From NCBI GenBank assembly GCA_029961745.1, contig CP124680.1, positions 4,774,001 to 4,838,000 of the forward strand: a stretch of DNA of 64,000 nt, given 5' to 3'. The stretch comes from Nocardioides sp. L-11A (lineage in GTDB: Bacteria > Actinomycetota > Actinomycetes > Propionibacteriales > Nocardioidaceae). Of this stretch, positions 17,456 through 25,477 are shown piece after piece. The notes beneath the pieces are model-generated. The model searched no databases. It was not told the DNA's origin and saw only the letters and a program-made list of their open reading frames with translations. The translations under genes were made by a program, and so were the position numbers. Numbering within the stretch: the first letter of the stretch is position 1; each line of letters opens with the position of its first letter.

Positions 17456-18304
17456 ATGCAGGCGACGACCGTCGAGGCGAACGGCGTGACACTCGGGATC
17501 GAGCACTGCGGCGACGAGACCGCGCCGCTCGTCCTGTGCGCGGGCGGCCCCACCCTGCTCTCGTGGCCCGACGAGCTCTGCGCGGCCCTCGCGCGCGGCG
17601 GGCGCCACGTCGTGCGCTACGACCTGCGCGACGCCGGGGCGTCGCTCACCGCCGATCCGGAGGCGCCGGCGTACACCCTGCGGGACCTGGCCGCCGACGC
17701 CGCCGCCCTCGCCCGCGCCCTCGACGACCGGCCGGCCCACCTCGCGGGCATCGGGGTCGGCGGGATGGTCGCCCAGGTCGCCGCGCTCGACCACCCGGAC
17801 ACGTTCGGCGCCCTCACGCTCGTCGGCACGCGCCCCGTCGCCCCCGGCCCGGTCGACGACGACCTGCCCGACCACGACGCCGCGACCATGGCTCAGCTCT
17901 TCGCACACCCGATGCCCGACTGGTCCGACCGGACCGCGGTCGCGGAGTTCGCCGCGGCGGGCGCCGCGATCCTCGGCGACGACCCCACCGCCGCGCGCGC
18001 CAACGCCGCCCGGGTCTGGGACCGGACTCCGAGCCCGGAGCCCGCGGTCCAGATGGCCAACCAACTGGGCATCGCGTTCGCCCATCTCGACTGCGCACCG
18101 CGCTGGCGCGAGCGGCTGCCCGGGCTCACCCTGCCGAGCCTGGTCGTCCACGGTCGCCGCGATCCGTTCTTCCCCGTCGGCAACGGTGAGGCGCTCGCCC
18201 GGGAGATCCCGGGTGCTCGACTGCTCGTCCTCGACGACGCCTCGACCGCGATCCCGGTCCCCGCCGTCCCGGACGTCGCGGCCGCGATGCTCGCCCTGGG
18301 GTAG
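17456..18304 (+). CDS. Alpha/beta-hydrolase fold protein, apparently lacking catalytic residues
   Basis: 282 residues with a good GGAGGTGCCCC ribosome site. The fold is recognisable: LVLCAGGPTLLSWPDEL, YDLRDAGAS, GGMVAQVAALDHPDTFGALTLVGT, and VVHGRRDPFFPVGNGEAL. At the nucleophile elbow, family members have GxSxG, but here it reads GIGVG (98-102), so the Ser is Gly100. The late GHxxP region reads LDDASTAIPVP, with no His. The acid-loop Asp is kept. It may therefore be a non-catalytic or binding protein, or use another chemistry. It is alone on its strand between the TrmB regulator and the ferredoxin gene. Confidence 0.8.
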   Translation: MQATTVEANGVTLGIEHCGDETAPLVLCAGGPTLLSWPDELCAALARGGRHVVRYDLRDAGASLTADPEAPAYTLRDLAADAAALARALDDRPAHLAGIGVGGMVAQVAALDHPDTFGALTLVGTRPVAPGPVDDDLPDHDAATMAQLFAHPMPDWSDRTAVAEFAAAGAAILGDDPTAARANAARVWDRTPSPEPAVQMANQLGIAFAHLDCAPRWRERLPGLTLPSLVVHGRRDPFFPVGNGEALAREIPGARLLVLDDASTAIPVPAVPDVAAAMLALG

Positions 18305-18320
18305 CCGACGGCCCAGCGGC

Positions 18321-18566
18321 TCAGCCCGCTCCGTCGCCCCCGGGAGCATCGGCGCCGGCCATGTCGACGAACCGGATCGCCTCTGCGGGACAGGACAGCA
18401 CGGCGCGGCGCTGGAGCCGCTCCGGCGCCGCCTCCGCCGCGGGCCCGTCGAGCACCGCCATGCCGTAGTCGTCGAGCGAGAGCAGCTCCGGCGCGGCGAG
18501 GGCGCAGATCCCGTAGCCCTGGCACTTGTCCTGATCGAGTTCGAGCACGTTCGCCTGCCTCTCCAT
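18321..18566 (-). CDS. Small ferredoxin, probably [3Fe-4S]
   Basis: 81 residues. Cluster ligands appear as CQGYGIC (C-x5-C) and a late SCPAEAI, giving three Cys in the spacing of actinobacterial [3Fe-4S] ferredoxins that feed cytochromes P450 or Rieske oxygenases. No P450 gene is adjacent. It is convergent with the alpha/beta-hydrolase gene and divergent from the aldehyde dehydrogenase gene. The Rieske oxygenase at 28418-29692, which has no ferredoxin next to it, is a possible partner (inference). GGCAGG lies upstream of the ATG. Confidence 0.85.
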   Translation of the reverse strand: MERQANVLELDQDKCQGYGICALAAPELLSLDDYGMAVLDGPAAEAAPERLQRRAVLSCPAEAIRFVDMAGADAPGGDGAG

Positions 18567-18584
18567 GCCTGCCTGGGAGGTCTA

Positions 18585-18611
18585 GTATACAAAACAACCA
18601 ATTGCATACTT
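18585..18611. promoter_or_regulatory. Candidate operator AGTATACA-N11-TGCATACT
   Basis: AT-rich inverted repeat (7 of 8 arm bases match) in the 64-bp divergent region between the ferredoxin and aldehyde dehydrogenase genes. It contains GTATAC, a core typical of FCD-type GntR regulators. The GntR gene at 36751-37404 is a candidate binder (inference). Confidence 0.4.
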
Positions 18612-18630
18612 ACGTGAGGAGTACCGGCTC

Positions 18631-20049
18631 GTGACACTCAGTGTCCGCAACTTCATCGACGGCGCGTCGGCCGACAGCGACGGCGCCACCATCCCCTTCA
18701 TGGCGGCCGCCACCGGCACCGTGCTCGGCCAGGCCCCGCAATCCACGGAGGCCGACGTGGACGCCGCCTTCGCCGCCGCCGACCGGGCCGCGGCCACCTG
18801 GTCGACCAGCACGCCACGCGAGCGGCAGGCCGTCCTCCTGGGCCTTGCCGACCGGCTCGAGCGGCATGCGGAGGAGCTGGTGGAGGCCGAGGTCCGCAAC
18901 ACCGGCAAGCCCCGGGCGGCGACCCTCAACGTGGAGCTCGGCTCCGCCCTGGACCAGATCCGCTTCTTCGCCGGCGCCTGCCGGACGATGAACGGCACAC
19001 CGCAGACGGAGTACGCCCCCGCCCACTCGTCCTCGATCCGGCGCGAGCCGGTCGGCGTGGTCGCGCAGATCACGCCGTGGAACTACCCGCTGATGATGGC
19101 CGCCTGGAAGATCGCGCCGGCCATCGCCGCCGGCAACACCGTCGTGCTCAAGCCCGCGGAGACGACGCCGCTCAGCACCGTCCGGCTGGCCGAGCTGTCC
19201 GCCGGCATCCTGCCGCCCGGCGTACTGAACGTGGTCTGCGGCGACGGCGAGGTCGGCGCCCGGCTGGTCCGCCATCCCCGAGCCGACATGGTGGCCATCA
19301 CCGGAAGCACCCGCGCCGGCAGCGAGGTCATGCGCAGCGCCGCCGACGACGTCAAGAACGTCCACCTCGAGCTCGGCGGCAAGGCCCCTGCCGTGGTGTT
19401 GTCCGACGCGGAGCTCGCCACGGCCGCCACCACCCTCGCGCAGATCGGCCTGTTCAACGCCGGACAGGACTGCACGGCCCCGACCCGCCTCCTGGTCCAG
19501 GAGACGGTCGCCGCCGAGTTCGTCGACCTGCTGACGTCCGCGATGAGCACCCTGCGCCCGGGCGCACCCGACGACAGCGGTGCCTACTTCGGCCCCCTCA
19601 ACAGCGCCCGCCATCTCGCCGCGGTGCAGGGCTACCTCGACCGGCTGCCCCCGCACGCGACGGTCGTGACCGGTGGGCGCAGCGAGGGACCCGGCTACTT
19701 CCTCGAGCCGACGGTCGTGACCGGCGTACGCCAGCACGACGAGATCGTCCAGGAGGAGGTCTTCGGTCCCGTGCTGACCGTCCAGACCTTCCAGGACGAC
19801 GACGAGGCGCTGCGGCTCGCCAACGACATCCGCTACGGGCTGGCGTCGAGCGTGTGGGGCCGCGACAGCGCGCGCCTCAGCCGCTTCTCCCGCGGGCTCG
19901 AGTTCGGCTGCGTCTGGGTGAACTGCCACGGCCTGGTCGTCTCGGAGATGCCACACGGCGGCTACAAGCGCTCCGGCATCGGCAAGGACCTCTCCATGTG
20001 GGGGCTGGAGGAGTACACCCGGATCAAGCACGTCATGACCCGGCACTGA
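18631..20049 (+). CDS. Aldehyde dehydrogenase, gamma-aminobutyraldehyde type
   Basis: 472 residues, GTG start with GAGGAG upstream. Complete ALDH: NAD-binding TPWNYPLMMAAWK (about 148-160), ITGSTRAG (224-231), general base in HLELGGK (E247), catalytic Cys in NAGQDCTAPTR (C281), and EEVFGPV. The NAGQDCTA wording is typical of PatD-type 4-aminobutyraldehyde dehydrogenases, which make GABA from putrescine-derived aldehyde. No putrescine aminotransferase is adjacent, so the natural aldehyde could be another amine product. Divergent from the ferredoxin. Confidence 0.9.
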   Translation: MTLSVRNFIDGASADSDGATIPFMAAATGTVLGQAPQSTEADVDAAFAAADRAAATWSTSTPRERQAVLLGLADRLERHAEELVEAEVRNTGKPRAATLNVELGSALDQIRFFAGACRTMNGTPQTEYAPAHSSSIRREPVGVVAQITPWNYPLMMAAWKIAPAIAAGNTVVLKPAETTPLSTVRLAELSAGILPPGVLNVVCGDGEVGARLVRHPRADMVAITGSTRAGSEVMRSAADDVKNVHLELGGKAPAVVLSDAELATAATTLAQIGLFNAGQDCTAPTRLLVQETVAAEFVDLLTSAMSTLRPGAPDDSGAYFGPLNSARHLAAVQGYLDRLPPHATVVTGGRSEGPGYFLEPTVVTGVRQHDEIVQEEVFGPVLTVQTFQDDDEALRLANDIRYGLASSVWGRDSARLSRFSRGLEFGCVWVNCHGLVVSEMPHGGYKRSGIGKDLSMWGLEEYTRIKHVMTRH

Positions 20050-20106
20050 CCGGGTGCCGGGGCCCGGCGACATGATCGGGCCCCGGGCCCCGGGCGCCGG
20101 TACGAC

Positions 20107-20141
20107 GAGACGGGGCGGCGCATCGCGCGCCGCCCCGTCTC
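20107..20141. terminator. Bidirectional terminator between aldehyde dehydrogenase and YoaK-like genes
   Basis: Perfect 15-bp arms (GAGACGGGGCGGCGC / GCGCCGCCCCGTCTC) around a 5-nt loop, between the convergent ends at 20049 and 20165. It marks the 3' end of the long minus-strand catabolic operon. Confidence 0.75.
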
Positions 20142-20164
20142 TGGTCATCCCCTGCGGGGCTCGC

Positions 20165-20899
20165 TCACCGCACGCTCGACCGCGCCTCCGAGCGCCCGGA
20201 GCGGCGCGCGACCAGGCCGTGCATGAGCAGCGTGAGCGCCAGGAACGTGGCCGGGACCAGGTAGCTCGGCCAGCTGGCCTCGGTCACTGCCAGCGCACCG
20301 ATCGCCGCGCCCACGCACAGCAGCACGAGGCCGAGGGCCGCCGCCCGCTCCCCCGGCGGCAGGCCCTTCCCGAGCGCGACCGACTCGATGACGGTGGTGA
20401 GTGCGCCGGTCATGTACGTCGTCGACACCGTCACCCCCAGCCGTCGGACCGCCGCACCCTGGATGCCCATCGCGCCGGCGCTGCCGGCCAGCAGGGCCAG
20501 GCGCGCCTCGTCGTGTGCCGCCGGATCGGCGAGGACCCAGCCGAGGCACAGCAGGAGCATCAGACCGAGCTGGCAGCGGAGCGCGCGGGTCACTCCCGGT
20601 GGCCAGTGCTGGCCCTCGACCTCGGCTCCCGGAGAGGCTGCCAGCCGGCTGCCGACGACGACCCCGGCGACATAGCTGCACAGCGCCAGGGCGCAGGCGA
20701 GGAGCACGGCGCCGTCACCGGAGACCAGGGCGATGCCGGAGAACACCACATTGCCGGTCATCACGCTGGCGAACACCTCGCCCAGCGCGAGGAACGAGAT
20801 CGCGTCGAGACTGCCACTGGTCAGGCACAGGAGGACCGCGAGATAGCGGGCCCGGGTCGCGTCCAGTGTCGGCGGGGTCGTCCTAGCGACCGACGGCAT
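20165..20899 (-). CDS. YoaK family (DUF1275) membrane protein
   Basis: 244 residues from MPSVARTTPPTLDATRARYLAV, with about six hydrophobic segments and the family patterns SGSLDAISFLALGEVFASVMTGNVVF and (later) VSTTYMTGALTTV, given here as family-typical words. The function of the family is not established. The start at 20899 overlaps the GGT gene by 17 bp and has GAGAGGAGCCC upstream. It is the last gene of the ABC/Rieske/GGT operon and could move a product or substrate across the membrane (inference). Confidence 0.85.
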   Translation of the reverse strand: MPSVARTTPPTLDATRARYLAVLLCLTSGSLDAISFLALGEVFASVMTGNVVFSGIALVSGDGAVLLACALALCSYVAGVVVGSRLAASPGAEVEGQHWPPGVTRALRCQLGLMLLLCLGWVLADPAAHDEARLALLAGSAGAMGIQGAAVRRLGVTVSTTYMTGALTTVIESVALGKGLPPGERAAALGLVLLCVGAAIGALAVTEASWPSYLVPATFLALTLLMHGLVARRSGRSEARSSVR

Positions 20900-22679
20900 A
20901 GCCCTGGGCTCCTCTCGGGTTGGCGGCGGCGCGGATCGCACCGTCCTCGGTCCGGCTCACGGCACTCAGCCGGCCGATGGCCCAGCCATCGACCGTGAGC
21001 ACGTCGTGCCCCGCTCCCCTGAGCTCGTCGACAGTGTCCGGGGAGAACCGTCCCTCCAGGACGAGCCGTCCCTCGTGGCGCTCACGAGGGAAGAAGGACG
21101 AGGGGAAGTCCTCACTGAAGAAGGCCGGGGACTCGATCGCCTGCTGCATCCCCAGCCCCCCGTGCAGGTGGCGGAGCAGGAACTGGACCGAGCACTGGTC
21201 CTGGGTGTCACCACCGGGGGTGCCGAAGGCGAGGCGGCGCCCGTCGTCGCGCACCATGGTCGCGGTCAGGGTGGTGCGTGGCCGCTTGCTCGACGCGAGC
21301 GCGTTCGGGTGCTCCGGGTCGAGCCAGAACATCTGGGCGCGCGTCCCGAGCGCGAACCCCCACCCGGGCAGGGTGGGCGAGCTCTGGAACCAGCCGCCGC
21401 TCGGCGTCGCGGACACCAGGTTGCCCCAGCGGTCGCACACGTCGAGATGACAGGTGTCACCGCGGGACCCGTCGGGACGCTGGTGGGTGGGCTCGCCGAC
21501 ACCGGGCGCCAGGCCGACGCCGACGCCGACGGTCGCTGCGCCCGGCAGCGACGCCGGCCGGAGCCCGCTCGGCACCACTCCCGGACGCAGCGGCCCGCGG
21601 TAGGCCAGGTCCGGGTCGATCTGGGCGCGTCGACGGTCGGCGTACTCCGGCGCGAGCAGGGCCGCGAGCGGTACGTCGACCAGGTCGGGGTCGCCGTAGT
21701 AGAACTCACGGTCGGCGAACGCCAGCTTGGCCGCCTCCGCCACCAGGTGCACGAACCGGGCCCCGGCGGGATCGCACTCGTCCAGCTCGAAGCCCTCGAG
21801 GATGGCCAGCTGCTGCAGCATCACCGGGCCCTGCGTCCATGCGCCGGGCTTGAAGACCTGCCGGCCCCGGTAGCCGGTCGAGACCGGGCTCTCGTAGCGG
21901 GCCGTCCAGCCGGCGAGGTCATCGGCCGCGAGGAGACCGCGGTGCCGTCTCCCCGAGGAGTCGAGCACCTCCTCATGAGCGCAGAAGTCGTGGATCGCCT
22001 CGGCCACCGGCCCCTGGTAGAAGGCGCGGATCGCCGCGTCGATCTCGCCCTCGCGCCCGCGCCCGCGCGGGCCGGAACCCGCCAGGAGCAGCCGATAGGT
22101 GGCCGCGAGAGCAGGGTTGCGCATCGTCGCGCCCGCGCGCGGGAGGGAGCCGTCGGGGAGCCACTGCGCGAACGACGAGGGCCAGTGGCGGGCGAAGTGC
22201 TCCTCGCACCCGGCCAGCGCCGTGACGATGCCGGGCAGCACGGGGAAGCCGCCCTCGGCGTACGCGAGCGGGTAGGCGAGCACGTCGGCGAGTCGCCAGG
22301 TGCCGTGATCGCGCAGCAGCGTCATCCAGGCGCCCCACGCGCCAGGCACGCACGCGGCGAGCAGTCCGGTCCCCGGGACATGCTCGAGCCCGAGCTCTGC
22401 GAAGGCCGCGATCGAGGCGTCGGCCGGGGCCGGGCCCTGGCCGCACAGCACGAAGGGATCCTCGTCCGAGGCGAGCCAGCCCAGGATCGGCACCTCGCCG
22501 CCCAAGCCGTTGAGGTGCGGCTCGACCACTTGGAGCACCAGGCCCGCGGCCACGGCCGCGTCGAAGGCGTTGCCCCCGCGCTCCAGCACGCTCATCCCGC
22601 ACTGGGACGCCAGCCAGTGCGTCGAGGCGACCGATCCGAACGAGCCCACGATCTCGGGGCGGGCCAGTTCAATCGACAC
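20883..22679 (-). CDS. Gamma-glutamyltransferase-family Ntn hydrolase
   Basis: 598 residues, GTG start overlapping the FAH gene by 11 bp. GGT family features: NAFDAAVAAGLVLQVVEPHLNG near the N-terminus, and the autoprocessing site with nucleophile Thr in RGDTCHLDVCD (T409; usual TTH is TCH here), followed by GNLVSATPSGG. There is no signal peptide, so it probably acts in the cytosol, unlike the exported classical GGT. Likely hydrolyses or transfers a gamma-glutamyl or related acyl-amide bond in the substrate imported by the peptide ABC system of the same operon. The exact reaction is unknown. Confidence 0.87.
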   Translation of the reverse strand: MSIELARPEIVGSFGSVASTHWLASQCGMSVLERGGNAFDAAVAAGLVLQVVEPHLNGLGGEVPILGWLASDEDPFVLCGQGPAPADASIAAFAELGLEHVPGTGLLAACVPGAWGAWMTLLRDHGTWRLADVLAYPLAYAEGGFPVLPGIVTALAGCEEHFARHWPSSFAQWLPDGSLPRAGATMRNPALAATYRLLLAGSGPRGRGREGEIDAAIRAFYQGPVAEAIHDFCAHEEVLDSSGRRHRGLLAADDLAGWTARYESPVSTGYRGRQVFKPGAWTQGPVMLQQLAILEGFELDECDPAGARFVHLVAEAAKLAFADREFYYGDPDLVDVPLAALLAPEYADRRRAQIDPDLAYRGPLRPGVVPSGLRPASLPGAATVGVGVGLAPGVGEPTHQRPDGSRGDTCHLDVCDRWGNLVSATPSGGWFQSSPTLPGWGFALGTRAQMFWLDPEHPNALASSKRPRTTLTATMVRDDGRRLAFGTPGGDTQDQCSVQFLLRHLHGGLGMQQAIESPAFFSEDFPSSFFPRERHEGRLVLEGRFSPDTVDELRGAGHDVLTVDGWAIGRLSAVSRTEDGAIRAAANPRGAQGYAVGR

Positions 22680-23586
22680 TGAGCCCTCCCCCTGTCCTGA
22701 CGATCGACGTCACGCTGGCCACTCCTTCGATCTCGGCGACCACCCGGTCGCTGTCGTTGAGGTACTGCGACGCCGGGTCGTCCGCGAACGCCGCTACTCC
22801 GGACGGGGTGCCACAGAGGATCAGGTCACCCGGGTCCAGGGTCATCCGGTGGCTCGCGTAGGAGACCAGCTCCGCGCACGAGAAGTAGGCCCCCGCCATC
22901 GTCTCCGACTGCCGTACGTCGCCGTTGACGCGAGTGCGCAACCGGAGGTCGCGGGGGTCACCGGCACTCGCCGTCGGCACCAGGACGGAGCTCAGCGGCA
23001 GGAAGCCGTCGAAGTTCTTGGCCTCGAAGAGACCCTGCCCGGTGAACAGCACCTCCCGCAGGGTCAGGTCGTTGGCCACGGTGTAGCCGGCGACGTGGCT
23101 CAGTGCCTCCTCCGGCGCCACGGCCCGGCAGGTGCTGCCGATCACCACGGTCAGCTCCACCTCGTAGTCGAGGCAGCGGCCACCGCGCGGCACGAAGACG
23201 TCCTGGCCGTCGGCGGCGACGGTCGACGGCATCTTGGCGAACAGGTACGGACGGGTGGGCTCGGGTAGCTGCTCACCGGCGCGCAGCGCCTCGTCCCGAT
23301 GCGACACGAAGTTGCAGCCGACGGCGAGCACCTTGCCCGGGCGTTCGACGACGGGCCGCAGTTCGACCGTCGCCCAGGGCAGGTGCTCGCCGTCGCGAGG
23401 TGTCACGGCGAGATCGCCACCCGGCGCGAGCCGCGCCAGAGCACGCAGCAGCTCCGGACCGGAATCGTCGGCGGGAGCAGCCGTGGCGGTGGGCGCGGGC
23501 AGCTCCACCAGGCAGCTCTCGTGCACCGCGCAGACGAGGCCGGTCCGCGCCGCGGCACCCCCGCGGGAATAGCGGATCAACCGCAT
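22669..23586 (-). CDS. Fumarylacetoacetate hydrolase (FAH) family protein
   Basis: 305 residues starting MRLIRYSRGGAAARTG. An N-terminal short domain is followed by the FAH fold with metal ligands in DYEVELTVVIG and GYTVANDLTLRE, and the LILCGTPSGVA motif. Family members cleave or hydrate beta-diketo acids at the end of aromatic ring catabolism (fumarylpyruvate, 2-oxohept-3-enedioate). In one operon with a Rieske oxygenase this suggests ring-fission product processing (inference). GGAGGGAGCCTCCG precedes the ATG; the start overlaps the ATPase gene end. Confidence 0.88.
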   Translation of the reverse strand: MRLIRYSRGGAAARTGLVCAVHESCLVELPAPTATAAPADDSGPELLRALARLAPGGDLAVTPRDGEHLPWATVELRPVVERPGKVLAVGCNFVSHRDEALRAGEQLPEPTRPYLFAKMPSTVAADGQDVFVPRGGRCLDYEVELTVVIGSTCRAVAPEEALSHVAGYTVANDLTLREVLFTGQGLFEAKNFDGFLPLSSVLVPTASAGDPRDLRLRTRVNGDVRQSETMAGAYFSCAELVSYASHRMTLDPGDLILCGTPSGVAAFADDPASQYLNDSDRVVAEIEGVASVTSIVRTGGGLSVD

Positions 23587-24572
23587 CGGAGGCTCCCTCC
23601 GCTTCCGGCCGGCGGAGCGACCGGGTGGAGAGGTGTGACCAGGAGACAGCGGCTCCGATGCCCAGGGGCGATCTCCACGTCGCCGGGAACCGCCTCCTCG
23701 CACGCCGCGACCCGGCGCTCGCATCGTGGCGCGTACGGGCATCCCGTCGTGGTGACCACGGGCGCGACGGCGGGGACCGACCGGTCCAGGTCGCGGCGCG
23801 CGCCGACGCTCAGCACCGAGCGGAACAGCTCCCGGGTGTAGGGATGACTCGGCTCGCGCGCGATCGTCGCGGTGTCACCGCACTCCAGGGCGTGCCCCCG
23901 GTAGAGCACCAGCATCCGGCTCGCCATGTGCTCGACCACACCGAGGTCGTGGGAGATGAAGACGAGTGCCACGCCCAGCTCGCCCTGCAGGCGGGTGAGC
24001 AGGTCGAGGATCTGCATCTGGGTGAGGACGTCCAACGCGCTCACGGCCTCGTCCAGCACGATGACCTGAGGACCGGGCGCCATCGCCCGCGCGATCGCCA
24101 CCCGCTGGCGCTGGCCGCCGGAGAGCTCGTGGGGATAGCGGGCCAGCAGGTGGGGCGAGAGCTCGACCATCTCCAGCAGGGCGGCCGCCGTCCGTTCGGG
24201 ACGGGGACCGCGCTCCGCCGTACCGAACCGGAGCGCCTCCTCCAGGGCGAACCCGATGGTCGCGTGCGGCGTCAGGCTGGTGAGCGGGTCCTGCCACACC
24301 ATCTGCACGTCGCGCCAGAACTCCCGAGGGGTGACCCGACCGAACCGGTGCACCTCGCGACCTGCGACGACGACCCGGCCGGACGTCACCGGCTCCAGGC
24401 CCGCGATCACCCGGCCCAGGGTCGACTTCCCCGACCCGGACTCGCCGACCACGCCGAGGGTCTGGCCCATCTCGACGCGCACCGACACCTCGCTCAGCGC
24501 ATGCACCACGGTGCCGTTGCGCCGCCGGGGCAGGTAGTCGACGCTCAACGCGTCGACCTCGACCACCGTCAT
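23577..24572 (-). CDS. Peptide ABC transporter ATP-binding protein (DppF/OppF type)
   Basis: 331 residues with Walker A GESGSGKS, Q loop VWQDP, signature LSGGQRQR, Walker B VIVLDEAVSALD, and the C-terminal oligopeptide-transporter extension with clustered Cys (CPYAPRCERRVAACE). The Cys set is typical of OppD/F subunits and can bind an Fe-S cluster in some. It energises import with the fused permease-ATPase encoded two genes upstream. ATGA overlap with the RidA-GNAT gene fixes the start. Confidence 0.93.
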   Translation of the reverse strand: MTVVEVDALSVDYLPRRRNGTVVHALSEVSVRVEMGQTLGVVGESGSGKSTLGRVIAGLEPVTSGRVVVAGREVHRFGRVTPREFWRDVQMVWQDPLTSLTPHATIGFALEEALRFGTAERGPRPERTAAALLEMVELSPHLLARYPHELSGGQRQRVAIARAMAPGPQVIVLDEAVSALDVLTQMQILDLLTRLQGELGVALVFISHDLGVVEHMASRMLVLYRGHALECGDTATIAREPSHPYTRELFRSVLSVGARRDLDRSVPAVAPVVTTTGCPYAPRCERRVAACEEAVPGDVEIAPGHRSRCLLVTPLHPVAPPAGSGGSLRCG

Positions 24573-25477
24573 GCGGATCCCCGATCGGTGTGGCGCCGCA
24601 GCACCGGGCTCCGGACCTCCTCGAAGCCCAGCGACCGGTAGAGCGCGGTCGCCATGGGGGTGGTCTGCAGCTCGACCCGCGCGACCCCCTGCAGGTCGAA
24701 CCAGGCCAGCACCGACCGCACCAGCGCCGAGGCCAGACCTCGTCCCCGATGCTCCGGGTCGGTGACCACGGAGCCGATGTGGCCCATCCGGCCGTCCATC
24801 CCCATCGGCGCCGGCAGGTGCTGGTCGATCCAGCCGATGGCGGAGGCGACCAGCGAGGTGCCGTCCGGCTCCTCGACGACTACGGCACACAGCCCGGAGT
24901 CCTCGCGCCCGAGCCGGTCGGCCAGATAGCTCTGGCTGCTCACCAGCCACGCGACCTCGGACTCCTGAGGATGTCCCTCGAAGATCGTGCGGCGATGTCG
25001 GGTCAGCTCTGCGGCGTCGGAGGGCCGCGCGAGCCGCAGGTGGAAGCCGTCCGGGCCGTCGAGCAGCCACGACGTCTCCGGCACCGGAGCCGGCGGCCGG
25101 CGTACGGCGATGCCCTCGATCTCCACCCGCAGGTCCGGGTGCATCAGGACCGCCTGCAGGGTGCTGCGGGCGGGGCGGTCCGCGCCGAAGTAGCCGGCGT
25201 AGACCCGGTCCATCCCCGGGAAGTCGGCGGCGCTGCGCAGGAACACCGTCGTCTTGACGACGTCGGCGGTGTCGAGACCGGCACCCTGGAGGGTCTGGAC
25301 GAAGTTGTCCATCACGATGGCGGTCTGCTCCTCGATCGTGTCGCCCAGGATCGTCTCCCCGGGCCCGATCGGGGCCTGGCCGCTGATGAACATCAGGTCG
25401 CCGGCGCGAACGCCTGAGCTGAGGCCGAGATCGAGCTCGCCGTACTGCGGGAGGTGGACGAAGCGTCGGTCGGTCAT
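24569..25477 (-). CDS. RidA-like / GNAT acetyltransferase fusion protein
   Basis: 302 residues. Residues 1-127 form a YjgF/YER057c/UK114 (Rid) domain: LSSGVRAGDLMFISGQAPI, TALQGAGLD-type helix (TLQGAGLDTADVVKTTVFL), and RVEIEGIAVRR at its end. Residues about 137-302 form a GNAT domain with the acetyl-CoA loop HRGRGLASALV and the C-terminal ALYRSLGFEEV. The Arg that in RidA-type imine deaminases precedes the last strand seems replaced (LMHPDLR), so it may belong to a Rid subgroup without deaminase activity. It sits inside the ABC operon with ATGA overlaps on both sides, so it is a true single gene and not two joined by error. Confidence 0.85.
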   Translation of the reverse strand: MTDRRFVHLPQYGELDLGLSSGVRAGDLMFISGQAPIGPGETILGDTIEEQTAIVMDNFVQTLQGAGLDTADVVKTTVFLRSAADFPGMDRVYAGYFGADRPARSTLQAVLMHPDLRVEIEGIAVRRPPAPVPETSWLLDGPDGFHLRLARPSDAAELTRHRRTIFEGHPQESEVAWLVSSQSYLADRLGREDSGLCAVVVEEPDGTSLVASAIGWIDQHLPAPMGMDGRMGHIGSVVTDPEHRGRGLASALVRSVLAWFDLQGVARVELQTTPMATALYRSLGFEEVRSPVLRRHTDRGSA

